From NCBI RefSeq assembly GCF_000014885.1, contig NC_011566.1, positions 5,268,501-5,332,500 on the forward strand: a DNA stretch of 64,000 nucleotides, in the 5' to 3' direction. The DNA is from Shewanella piezotolerans WP3 (lineage in GTDB: Bacteria > Pseudomonadota > Gammaproteobacteria > Enterobacterales > Shewanellaceae). Positions 52,774 to 60,619 of the stretch are shown here, piece by piece (positions within the stretch are counted from its first letter, which is position 1; each line of letters starts with the position of its first letter). The notes below the pieces were generated by a model. The model had not been told where the DNA came from. It did no database searches and saw nothing but the letters and a program-made list of their open reading frames with translations. Made by a program: the position numbers and the translations under genes.

Positions 52774-53183
52774 AGCAACTATTACGACTTTGCCAGCAAG
52801 AGGAGAAAAAACTGGGCCAACTAGGTCAGCAGCGCAGCGAAGCTCAAAACAGAATCGACTCCTTGTCGCAACAAAAGCAGCTATTAAGCCAGATGGTAAA
52901 AGAGTATACCGAGCTAAGTTGCAACGCACTGTCGCCAATAACGCTGCAAAATAGCGCCCAGATGATAGAAACGATCGCACCAATGCAAAAGCAGCTGACT
53001 CGCAAGCAGTTATTATTGCAGCAGGAACATCAAAGAATGGATAATTTATGGCGCCAACAGCTGGGGCGTCAGCAAGGAATAAAGTGGCTATATCAAGAAC
53101 GAAAACAGCAACAGCGAGCACAACTCGAACGCCAAGAGCAAAAACAGCAAGACGATTTCGCCAGTCGTTATGCCCTATCCTGA
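52770..53183 (+). CDS. fliJ: Lateral flagellar chaperone FliJ
   Basis: A 137-residue, all-helical, Gln-rich coiled-coil protein. No strict motif exists for FliJ, but size, composition ('LLRLCQQEEKKLGQLGQQRSEAQNRIDSL', 'ERQEQKQQDDFASRYAL') and position after fliI make the call secure. It is a central stalk for FliI and an escort for chaperones. It is the last gene before the mobile island. Confidence 0.85.
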   Translation: MKQLLRLCQQEEKKLGQLGQQRSEAQNRIDSLSQQKQLLSQMVKEYTELSCNALSPITLQNSAQMIETIAPMQKQLTRKQLLLQQEHQRMDNLWRQQLGRQQGIKWLYQERKQQQRAQLERQEQKQQDDFASRYALS

Positions 53184-53490
53184 TTGATGTTTACGAGATC
53201 TAACCGTTAGGGCTAATTTGGGTTTGATCAATTAGTGTTTACCTATAAGTAAAGGTGAACCTAATCAGCTGCAGCGGGTGCTGGACAGGATGCCTGAATG
53301 TCGTGAGCATACGGATATGTAAGAACGACCGCATATGCAGACACTTCCGTGACACGCTATAAATATATCCCTGTCATAGACAGTCACGCCCGTACCTACA
53401 GCGGGTAACTGTGTGATTCAATTTATCCCCTTGCGGTTTGAAGCTTAATGCGGAAATGCGCCAAAGTGAGTTGGCCTTCTATTAGTTTTA

Positions 53491-53909
53491 TCAAGCTACG
53501 CTTGACCTAAGTCGTGGCGCTTCGCCCATTCTTGTAGCAGAGAGTAGAGCCAAGGGGCAAAGCGCTTCCGCCCCTTGACAATCCCTCAGCACCCCAGACG
53601 AAGTTGTCTCCCTCGTACTTATTTGAAATCACCTAACGCTTCCGATGGGACATCTGATGTAAATGGATTTACGAATGCCGTGATGGCATAGTCAATGATG
53701 TTCCCGACATCATATAGACATTTGCCATATCCATATGGGTCAGATGCCAAAGAACGGCCTGTCCCGCGAAAGCTATGCCCAACTCTGATAGGCAGGATGC
53801 CTGAATGTCTTGAAGTGCATGGATGCATAAGAAAGACCGTGTGGGCATTACGGACTTTGGTTTATGAAGAGTCTTCAACGTACTTCGGCAACTCCGATGG
53901 GGAGTTGTG
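53491..53909 (+). repeat. Left arm of a long imperfect inverted repeat
   Basis: From TCAAGCTACGCTTGACC through AAGGGGCAAAGCGCTT, CAATCCCTCAGC, CGAAGTTGTCT and ACGCTTCCGATGGGACATC to CAACTCCGATGGGGAGT. The stretch is the reverse complement of 56975-57211 over most of that arm. The left arm is longer because two extra segments (about 105 and 55 bases) interrupt it, one containing the second CAGGATGCCTGAATGTC motif. Confidence 0.85.
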
Positions 53910-54035
53910 TGTTCTGTAAGTTTTTGAAACTAACTTTGCCCCGAAACGAGTTACGAGCCATTTCCAGTACCATAACTTTATCTAATGATGTAAACACTGA
54001 ATGAGTCAGGTAAACCTCTAGCTGACTGATAAAAC

Positions 54036-54062
54036 TGTGGCCAACTTAACTTGACCACTACA
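54036..54062 (+). mobile_element. Orphan IS3-type right end
   Basis: GTGGCCAA-N7-TGACCACTACA matches the right terminus of the intact IS at 17691-18948 (same 8- and 11-base blocks, same spacing). No transposase gene precedes it, so only the end remains. Confidence 0.65.
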
Positions 54063-54169
54063 TACCTGCGCGTTGTGGAGTGCCGAAAAGTGTATATAGT
54101 CCTCATCAACCCGCATACATCTTTCCAACTGTGCCATCACAATTTAGCTTTTCAAATAAAGCCTAAATA

Positions 54170-54202
54170 AATTTCGTCTTTTTCCAATGTCTATCGTCTT
54201 AT
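54170..54202 (+). promoter_or_regulatory. Putative ECF-type promoter of the ferredoxin-like gene
   Basis: TCGTCTTTTTC followed by TCGTCTTATA, with the CGTC cores exactly 20 bases apart (54175 and 54195), lies 50-75 bases before the ATG. The same two blocks with the same spacing stand before the GST gene. CGTC-type -10 elements are common for ECF sigma factors. Confidence 0.6.
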
Positions 54203-54248
54203 AGTCACAACGACTCATTTATTCAATGGCTTTTCTAGGAATTAAAGT

Positions 54249-54590
54249 ATGAAATTATTTTCACTAGCATCAATCAAAATCGATAATCAAGAGATCCTCA
54301 TCAGCCCAGAAGATAACAACTTAGTCGAAGTGGCCGCAAAACTCAAAATTGATATTCCGGCACCTTGCTTGAAAAATAAACGTAAAGATGGTTGCTGCAA
54401 AGCCTGCTTAATTGAAGTCGATGGGAAGCAAAGCTATGCTTGTGCTACTAAACCGATAGCAGGCATGAATGTCACCGTACGTACTAAAGAGCTAGATAAC
54501 ATTCGAAAAGAGTCGATAAAAGAGTTTAAAAACCTAGCTAGAACGGGAACATCATCACCTTGTCAATGTTCATGTTCTGGTACTTGCTAG
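54249..54590 (+). CDS. [2Fe-2S] ferredoxin-like protein with Cys-rich tail
   Basis: A 113-residue protein. Residues 5-80 form a plant-type or NuoG-N-terminal-like [2Fe-2S] domain: Cys40, Cys50, Cys53 and Cys65 in 'PAPCLKNKRKDGCCKACLIEV' and 'SYACATKP' give the C-x9-C-x2-C-x11-C ligand spacing, with an extra Cys49. After a charged helix the chain ends in PCQCSCSGTC (Cys105, 107, 109, 113), which is not part of a normal ferredoxin and could bind a metal or serve as a thiol relay. It is the first gene of a three-gene module with an ECF sigma factor and a GST, and is probably soluble. The exact redox partner is unknown. Confidence 0.75.
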   Translation: MKLFSLASIKIDNQEILISPEDNNLVEVAAKLKIDIPAPCLKNKRKDGCCKACLIEVDGKQSYACATKPIAGMNVTVRTKELDNIRKESIKEFKNLARTGTSSPCQCSCSGTC

Positions 54591-54769
54591 AAAATTGATG
54601 TTACTTGGTGCCATAGACAAACAGGCTTGGTATTTTATTTGCTATTGTTGAAGTTCAATAGAGTTCGGAGCAGAGACTAACCTAAGCGCATGATATTACC
54701 CCAATGCTGAGGCATCTTTTCACAGTTGCCTTTAGTTATATGATTTTTTATCCTTTTAGGAGGTGACTG

Positions 54770-55312
54770 ATGAAGCTTGAACAAATTTGGTCTGCTTATC
54801 GAAGTAAGTTGAAAGCATTTTTACATTCAAAAGTTTCAAATCCAGCAGATGTTGAAGATTTGCTGCAAGATATATTAATAAAAACCCACAGTAGTCTTGG
54901 TAGCCTGCAAAAAGGCGACAGTATTCAATCGTGGTTGTTTCAAATAGCAAACCGAACGACGATCGATTTTTATAGGAAAAAAAATCGTATCAAAGAGTTA
55001 GAACCTGAAGAACTCTGGTATGAAGAAAGGAAAGAGAATATCAAAGCTGAGCTTGCTCCCTGCATTGAACCCTTTTTAAAAGCATTACCCGACGATATGG
55101 CTCAGCTATTGCGAGCCGTCGACTTAGAGGGACAATCCCAAAAAGCTTATGCTGAGGAGTTAGGTCTCAGTTACACCACACTTAAATCCAGAGTACAAAA
55201 GGGAAGATCTGAATTGAGGGGCTTATTTGAAGGTTGTTGCCATTACAACTTAGATTCACAGGGTAACTTGCTCGAATTTGAGCAAAAATCGGTTAACTGC
55301 AAAAAATGCTAA
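54770..55312 (+). CDS. SigZ-like ECF sigma factor with C-terminal Cys motif
   Basis: A 180-residue sigma-70-family protein. Region 2 is 'DVEDLLQDILIKTHSSL' to 'IQSWLFQIANRTTIDFYRKKN' (about residues 27-75), and region 4 is 'LEGQSQKAYAEELGLSYTTLKSRVQKGRSELRGLF' (about 120-155). The final segment has CC at 156-157 and CKKC at 177-180, a four-cysteine tail also seen in SigZ-type factors. No anti-sigma gene is adjacent, so the tail itself may sense the signal (inference). A strong AGGAGGTG ribosome site precedes the ATG. A poor match to the two-block motif lies upstream. Confidence 0.9.
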   Translation: MKLEQIWSAYRSKLKAFLHSKVSNPADVEDLLQDILIKTHSSLGSLQKGDSIQSWLFQIANRTTIDFYRKKNRIKELEPEELWYEERKENIKAELAPCIEPFLKALPDDMAQLLRAVDLEGQSQKAYAEELGLSYTTLKSRVQKGRSELRGLFEGCCHYNLDSQGNLLEFEQKSVNCKKC

Positions 55313-55314
55313 AT

Positions 55315-55347
55315 AATATCGTCTTTTTCATTCTGCGCCCGTCTTAC
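55315..55347 (+). promoter_or_regulatory. Putative ECF-type promoter of the GST gene
   Basis: TCGTCTTTTTC and CCGTCTTACA, CGTC cores exactly 20 bases apart (55320 and 55340), about 40 bases before the ATG. The motif matches that of the ferredoxin-like gene in both blocks and spacing; the shared ACTCATT further downstream adds to the similarity. Confidence 0.6.
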
Positions 55348-55379
55348 ATACGAAACTCATTCATAATAAAGGTTTAAAA

Positions 55380-56093
55380 ATGTTAAAAATAGTTAGCTAT
55401 GTAATATGTCCATTCGTCCAACGTATTACTGGTTTACTCGAAGCTAAAGGTGTTCCTTACGAAATTGAATACATTAGTCTTAAGGATAAGCCACAATGGT
55501 TTCTCGACATTGCACCTAACGGCCAAGTGCCACTGCTGATCACCGAAGATAATATTGCATTATTTGAGTCCGATGCGATTGCAGAGTATCTAGATGATGA
55601 ATTTCCATTGCTTAGACCAGAAATAAACAAATCCGCTTGTCGTGCAAGGCAGAGAGCTTGGGTTTTTCAGGGAACCAAACTTTATCTTAAACAGTGCAGC
55701 CATATGCAAAGTGGCAATCAGCAAATATTTGAAGAACGGCAAGAATCTATGCATAATCAGTTTGCCAAGGTTGAGAGCTTTCTCAGCGGCCACACTGGAA
55801 CCAAATATTTCTGTGCCGATATTATAGGTAACATCGATATTGCTTGGTTACCTTTGTTTCACCGCGCAGCGCTGGTTCAAAAGCACTCTGGAACCAAATT
55901 GTTTGAAGGATTTCCCCTTTTACAAATTTGGGCCGACAACGTGATGGCTACAGGTATTGCTGCAAAAACGGTTCATGATAGTTTTGAAGACAGTTTCGTC
56001 AACTTTTATTTAAGTGATAAGACTTACCTTGGTGGTGGAAACAAAACTAGTAATGGTGGCTGCGGTGGTTCATCTATCTCTTGTTGTGGCTAG
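55380..56093 (+). CDS. Glutathione S-transferase-like protein (Omega-type Cys) with Cys-rich tail
   Basis: A 237-residue GST. The N-terminal thioredoxin fold has 'VICPFVQRITGLLEAKGVPYEIEYI' with Cys10 in CPF(V)QR, the Omega-class catalytic-cysteine position, then 'NGQVPLLI' and 'FESDAIAEYLDD' for glutathione binding. Omega-type enzymes act as thiol transferases or reductases rather than conjugating enzymes. The C-terminus after the helical domain is a Gly/Ser/Cys tail ending GGCGGSSISCCG (Cys228, 235, 236), absent from ordinary GSTs. It lies 67 bp after the sigma-factor gene, with its own promoter-like motif. Confidence 0.82.
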   Translation: MLKIVSYVICPFVQRITGLLEAKGVPYEIEYISLKDKPQWFLDIAPNGQVPLLITEDNIALFESDAIAEYLDDEFPLLRPEINKSACRARQRAWVFQGTKLYLKQCSHMQSGNQQIFEERQESMHNQFAKVESFLSGHTGTKYFCADIIGNIDIAWLPLFHRAALVQKHSGTKLFEGFPLLQIWADNVMATGIAAKTVHDSFEDSFVNFYLSDKTYLGGGNKTSNGGCGGSSISCCG

Positions 56094-56239
56094 GTCTACG
56101 TTGCAAGTACGAAATAACAAATGCCTCCCATAGACATGAAAGCCCAGATAATTATCTGGGCTGTGGTTTTATAATTAACACCAATTTAATTTGACACCTT
56201 CTAGACTCAGAATTTACCTCCTATCCAGTTTCATTAGAC

Positions 56240-56290
56240 TGTAGTGGCATACTAAATTTGACTGCTGTTTGATTAGCCAGATGTTATCTT
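56240..56290 (+). mobile_element. Orphan IS3-type left end
   Basis: TGTAGTGG followed by a diverged AATTTG block resembles the left terminus of the intact IS at 17691. A GGAGTCAC stretch further on sits where the orfA ribosome site would be, but no start or transposase frame survives. Confidence 0.45.
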
Positions 56291-56615
56291 CACACGGAGT
56301 CACGATCTTAGTCATCATTTTATCTTGGAGTTGCATGGCGTATTAGATTATTTGGCTAACTCACTTTGGTCCAGGTACGTCTGAGAGTGATCGCCCCAAG
56401 GCTTTGAGTCATTAAGAATGTTAAATAAAGGCCAGTTTGATTTTTGGTTACGGGGAGAGCAAAATTATTCCGTTGTGCGGGAGATACCTGACTTCATGAA
56501 TAGATTATTCAATGTTGAAGTGATTTACGCGTAATAGCCAGTCAATAACAGGCGAACTCCGCCTCCTTAGATTATTTGCAACTACCCAGTCTAACCTCCA
56601 CACCATCCTGCATGA

Positions 56616-56900
56616 GGATAAAGGGGTCGGAGCTAATTAGGGGACTAAGATACTTTTTCTAATCAATGTCAGGTTAGCTAGACTCCTTACTCTAAGCCAT
56701 TTCTGTCCAAAAATGAGTTAACGACTACCATCGACTTGCAAGTATTCATCTGGGTTGGTCTGTGCAAGCTTCTAAATCATGGATGATTTAGCAGAGCCTA
56801 TAGGGATATATTCACGGCGACTTGCAAAAGCTCAATACAGCTGAATTACCATATATTTTCTGAACCCTTATACTGACCTTTAAACTCTTTGTGCTAAGGC
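56616..56900 (+). repeat. Repeat unit A, uninterrupted
   Basis: The unit runs GGATAAAGG...CGGAGCTAATTAG, TTTTTCTAATCA, TCTGTCCAAAAATGAGTT, then GCAAGCTTCTAAATCATGG and TAGGGATATATTCACGGCG to CTTTAAACTCTT. It contains the palindrome AAATCAT-GG-ATGATTT. Unit B (57258-57358 plus 59519-59695) is its paralogue, split by the group II intron. The ATATATTCACGGCG segment recurs in Shewanella intergenic repeats as far as I recall. Confidence 0.7.
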
Positions 56901-56974
56901 ATTCCAGTCCATTAATGAGCTTGCCCGTTGGGCAAATACCTAGCGACTAACAGCCATTACAGACTCACCTAATA

Positions 56975-57211
56975 CACCACTCCCCATCGGAGTTGCCGAA
57001 TTACGTTGAAGAAATAGCCGTAATGCCCACACGGACGTGGGCATAGCTTTCGCGGGACAGGATGTCCCATCGGAAGCGTTAGGCTATTTCGAATAAGTAT
57101 GAGGAAGACAACTTCGTTTGGGGCGCTGAGGGATTGTTAAGGGGCGTAAGCGCTTTGCCCCTTGGCTCGGGTGTGGGCGAAGCGCCACGACCTTGGGCAA
57201 GCGAAGCTTGA
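56975..57211 (-). repeat. Right arm of the long imperfect inverted repeat
   Basis: The reverse complement matches the left arm from TCAAGC(T)TCGCTTG to CAACTCCGATGGGGAGT, with a few substitutions but without its two extra segments. The two arms enclose about 3 kb with the ECF module. Confidence 0.85.
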
Positions 57212-57257
57212 TATGTGGCATAACCACGACTTTAGTTGTTAGACGCAGCCTAACTCT

Positions 57258-57358
57258 GGATAAAGAGTATAGGGGGCGGAGCTAATTAGAGAAATTCCCA
57301 TACTTTGTCTAATCAAAAACTCATGAGCTAGAGCAGATTTTCTAGCTCATTTATGTCC
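57258..57358 (+). repeat. Repeat unit B, left half (5' exon of the group II intron)
   Basis: GGATAAAGAG...GGCGGAGCTAATTAG to TAGCTCATTTATGTCC parallels unit A up to CTGTCC. The intron begins directly after. A small stem GAGCTAGA / TCTAGCTC lies about 12 bases before the junction. Confidence 0.7.
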
Positions 57359-59518
57359 GTGCGACCTGAAGTCGTATGAAGCGTTGTTCACCACGGTAAG
57401 AGTGAACCATCTGTATCACCAGATGACCCTAAGACTCTGAATAAAGTAGCGAGTCTGACAATGTAACGATATTTGGCTTATGTCAAATGGGAACTGAATC
57501 GTGAGAGGACGTTCTTCCTGATAACCACAATCGGGTAAGTGCTAGGGTGTCAGTATGATGAACGTATGTGAATCCATGTAAGGTGCGTTATATGAGAAAC
57601 AGCGGAAGTGGTTAATACGCTGTGGCCAAAAGGCACGAGAGTTGGAAAGAGATTGGACAGTGCTCTTTCGTGATCAAATAACTCTCCGCACTATAGTGGG
57701 CATCTAACCTGACGTGCGCGACATACGGAACAGGGTAAGCCTGTATTGCTCCCTTTGGGGAAAGTGGCCTGCGAAGGCTACTGATAGTGATGTAGGTAAA
57801 GGAGGCTGGAAAAAGCGAAAGCCGTGTTGTAATGATGCGGATACAGGTTGTTATCTGGCGCAAAAGCGAGCTGACTTCTAGCTGGTCTCCCGTTGCAAGA
57901 TGATTTGAAGAACTTTATTCAAGGAGAAACGCAAATGATGGCTTCAATCGAAGTTAGTGCATCTCCTGACAGCGCTCAATGGCAATCCATTAACTGGAAA
58001 GCGGTTAAGCAACATGTATTAAAGCTTCAAATGCGCATTGCAAAAGCAACCCGAGAAGGTAAACACGGTAAGGCGAAAGCGTTGCAGTGGATATTAACTC
58101 ACTCTAAATCAGCAAAATTGCTTGCAGTTAAAAGAGTTTCTCAAAACAAAGGCAGCAAAACACCTGGAATCGACGGGATCATTTGGAACAGTGATGCTCG
58201 TTGTATAGGTGCGGTCAATCAACTGAGTAGAAAGGGCTATCATGCCAAACCGCTCAGGCGGATCTACATCCCCAAGAAAAACGGCAAACTCAGACCTTTA
58301 GGCATTCCCTGCATGATAGACAGAGCGCAACAAGCGCTTCATCTTCTCGCCTTGGAGCCTATTTCAGAAACGGCAGCCGACCTCAATAGCTATGGCTTTC
58401 GACCTAACCGAAGCGCAGCAGATGCAATTGCACAGTGCTTCAAATGTTTGTGTATGAAGCGCTCTAGTCAGTGGGTTCTTGAGGGAGATATCAAAGCCTG
58501 TTTCGATAAGATTGGTCATCAATGGCTCATCGATAACATTCAATTAGATAAGCGAATGCTGAAACAATGGCTTGGATGTGGTTATGTTGATAAAGGATTG
58601 TTCTACAAAACAGCAGAAGGAACACCGCAAGGCGGGATAATCTCCCCAACGCTGATGTTACTGACGCTGGCTGGGTTAGAACAGTTGGTTAAGTCTATTG
58701 CTTGTAAAACAGGGAATAGAGTCAACTTTATCGGGTACGCAGATGATTTTGTTATCACAAGTTCTTCGAAGGAAGTGCTCGTCAATGAAATCAAACCGCA
58801 ACTCATTGGCTTTCTACAGGAAAGAGGCTTAACACTCTCTGATGAGAAAACGCACATAACTCATATCGATGATGGTTTTGACTTTCTGGGATTCAATCTT
58901 AGGAAGTACAAAGGCAAACTGCTCATTAAACCGAGCAAGAGTAACGTTCTATCATTTTTGAGTAATCTACGTGAATTCATCAGAAAACATCCAACAATCC
59001 CCGTTAACGATTTAATCAAAATATTGAATCCGAAACTGAGAGGATAGGCGAACTATTATCGCCACAGTGTTGCAAAGCAAGTTTTCGGTTATGTAGGCCA
59101 TCAACTTTTCTGGCTGTTATGGCGATGGGCGGTAAGGCGTCATCCAACGAAAAGTAAGGACTGGGTGAGGCGTAAATATTACATGAATCGCATAGGTGGG
59201 TGGCAATTCCATGGCTGGCAGAAGATTGCCAACATGGACTGCCATTTTAATCTGGTTCAGATAGCTCAAACGCCGATAAAAAGACATGTGAAAATCAGGA
59301 GCGCAGCTATACCTTACGACCCCGAATACGAAGCTTACTTAAGTAAGCGGAAACGGGCAAAGGAAGGCAGAAACTCTTGGTTTGATCCTGTTTTGGCTGC
59401 TATGTAGGGTGCTGGGTAACAGAATACGCCTTTGTGGAGGCTTGAGCCGTATGCAGTGAAAGTTGCACGTACGGTTCTTAGGAGGGCGGCACTTGGTAAC
59501 AAGTGCCGCCTATCCGAC
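57359..59518 (+). mobile_element. Group II intron (2160 bp)
   Basis: The 5' end GTGCG fits the GUGYG consensus. Domain V is the 34-base hairpin beginning GAGCCGTATGCAGTGAAAG and ending ACGGTTC at 59444-59477. Domain VI follows, with a GGCGGCACTTG / CAAGTGCCGCC stem and a bulged A near 59512. The 3' end is ...TATCCGAC. The boundaries agree with the uninterrupted repeat unit A. The intron encodes a maturase in domain IV that carries one nonsense codon. Confidence 0.9.
57935..59407 (+). pseudogene. ltrA: Group II intron reverse transcriptase/maturase, interrupted by one amber codon
   Basis: The frame reads from MMASIEVSASPDSAQW (ATG with AAGGAG eight bases upstream) to LAAM. RT blocks are clear: 'PGIDGIIW', 'RIYIPKKNGKLRPLGIPCMIDRAQQALH', 'SYGFRPNRSAADAI', 'GDIKACFDKIGHQWL', 'GTPQGGIISPTL', and the catalytic 'YADD' in 'FIGYADDFVI'. 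At 59045-59047 TAG replaces the Trp codon expected in the maturase block LRG-W-ANYYRH. The same frame then continues through domain X ('WRWAVRRHPTKSKDWVRRKYY', 'WQFHGWQ'). So only one substitution separates it from an intact gene of about 490 residues. Upstream frame extension to TTG at 57893 is possible. Confidence 0.92.
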
Positions 59519-59695
59519 AATAACGAGTTTGGATCTAATATTAGCTACTCACTTGCTTTGAGCTATGCAAGCTTCTAAATCATGGATGATTTAGTAGAGC
59601 CTATAGGGATATATTTACGGCGGCTTGCAAAAGCTCAAGGCAGGTGAAATGCATATGATTGCGATACATTCTCTTGACCTACCTTTAAACTCTTG
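59519..59695 (+). repeat. Repeat unit B, right half (3' exon of the group II intron)
   Basis: AATAACGAGTT corresponds to AAAAATGAGTT of unit A. Further on GCAAGCTTCTAAATCATGG and TAGGGATATATTTACGGCG match unit A with few changes. After it about 55 bases remain before the flgN stop. Confidence 0.75.
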
Positions 59696-59750
59696 GTGAT
59701 GACTCGATTTTGTCCAAAAAAAGTCAACAGGTATGCTGGCTCACGATAAA

Positions 59751-60197
59751 CTAACGCTGCTCACCATAATCTACAGCTGGCAGCTCATCTCGTTGTAAGA
59801 TCTGATTAATGACCTCCTGCTGCGCGACCAATAATTTGCCATTGGCTTCATTCATCTGCTTGCTCTCTTTGACTAATGAAACCAAGTTGTTCCACAACAT
59901 AGACACTTGCTCAGAAGAAGGCTCTGGCAAACGTTCAATCAAAGAGCGTACTCCGCTAGCAGTCGCTTCAAAGCCCAAGGATTTGAGCATTTTTCGCCGC
60001 TCGCCAGCCTTTATCATTAGATTGTGGCACAGATGAGATTGGTGCTCATTATGGTGATGTAAGCCTTGGTTATCTCGACTTTGCATCAGCTCTCGTTGTC
60101 GTTTGAGCAAACTCTTAAGCTGCTTATACCCATCAATGTCTTGACGGATCCCACGCACGATACCTTGAATAATCTCTCGTTTAGCATTTTTACTCAT
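59751..60197 (-). CDS. flgN: Lateral flagellar chaperone FlgN
   Basis: About 148 residues, helical and Gln/Glu-rich, with the FlgN-like 'QDIDGYKQLKSLLKRQRELMQSRDNQGLHHHNEHQSHLCHNLM' and the C-terminal 'VNQILQRDELPAVDYGEQ'. It escorts hook-associated proteins FlgK and FlgL to the export gate. The start MSKNAKR is chosen; an ATG four codons upstream overlaps the flgM stop. Identified mainly by context, between flgM and the island. Confidence 0.8.
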   Translation of the reverse strand: MSKNAKREIIQGIVRGIRQDIDGYKQLKSLLKRQRELMQSRDNQGLHHHNEHQSHLCHNLMIKAGERRKMLKSLGFEATASGVRSLIERLPEPSSEQVSMLWNNLVSLVKESKQMNEANGKLLVAQQEVINQILQRDELPAVDYGEQR

Positions 60198-60201
60198 TGG
60201 C

Positions 60202-60483
60202 TCAACCATGCTGTAACACCATCGCGTCGGTCAGCTTGTCGATATTCAAATCGAAGCTGCCGTCGATCAAACTTTGTCTCACCTCAGCCACTTTAGCCAT
60301 ATCAACATCAGGTAGCTGTTCGAGTCGCGATTTGCCATGTGCAATAAGTTTACAATCATCGCTGACAACGGCTGTTGCCGCAGCGACTTCTGCACTTACT
60401 TTTAAAGGCTGTACAGCGCCTCTATTGCTCTTATTAGTGCCCATTTCGGTGTTAATCGCACTATTGATTTTGTTGATTTCCAT
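60202..60483 (-). CDS. flgM: Lateral flagellar anti-sigma factor FlgM
   Basis: A 93-residue protein. The C-terminal half 'DVDMAKVAEVRQSLIDGSFDLNIDKLTDAMVLQHG' matches the FlgM sigma-28-binding region ('R.....G.Y.(I/V)....(I/V)A..M'), and the N-terminal half is disordered. It holds the late flagellar sigma factor until the hook is finished and FlgM is exported. Encoded between flgA and flgN. Confidence 0.88.
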   Translation of the reverse strand: MEINKINSAINTEMGTNKSNRGAVQPLKVSAEVAAATAVVSDDCKLIAHGKSRLEQLPDVDMAKVAEVRQSLIDGSFDLNIDKLTDAMVLQHG

Positions 60484-60619
60484 ACAGGTCCGCCTTCATA
60501 TACGCCCACTATAAGAAGTAGAGCGACTGAATATGCATCATTCTAAAATCAACGGTGGAGTTTATTTTGGCAATGAAGAGATAATTTGGGTTGCTGATAA
60601 ACCAAGCAACTGACAGGCA

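Larger units (their letters stand above)
53184..54248. other. Gene-free, repeat-derived left edge of the island
   Basis: About 1 kb after fliJ without a credible gene. It contains the left arm of a long inverted repeat and a CAGGATGCCTGAATGTC motif twice (near 53287 and 53802), each followed by a variant of GCAT..GGAT. It also holds an orphan IS right end and the upstream control motif of the next gene. Short open frames here are repeat debris. Confidence 0.6.
56094..56974. other. Gene-free interval with IS remnant and a repeat unit
   Basis: About 880 bases after the GST gene. A hairpin of CCCAGATAATTATCTGGG around 56150 may end its transcript. An orphan IS left end follows at 56240, then a repeat unit from 56616 to about 56900. 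A 38-codon frame near 56418 has no ribosome site and is not called. Confidence 0.55.

Noticed and set aside
53619..53919. Three short overlapping frames in the left arm of the inverted repeat
   Set aside because: They lie in repeat sequence, overlap on both strands, and their translations look like random products of palindromic DNA.
56418..56534. 38-codon frame in the gene-free interval after the GST gene
   Set aside because: No ribosome site, surrounded by IS and repeat remnants, and no recognisable similarity.
57612..57863. Minus-strand 83-codon frame in the intron 5' region
   Set aside because: This stretch forms the structured RNA domains of the group II intron; no ribosome site or family resemblance is seen.
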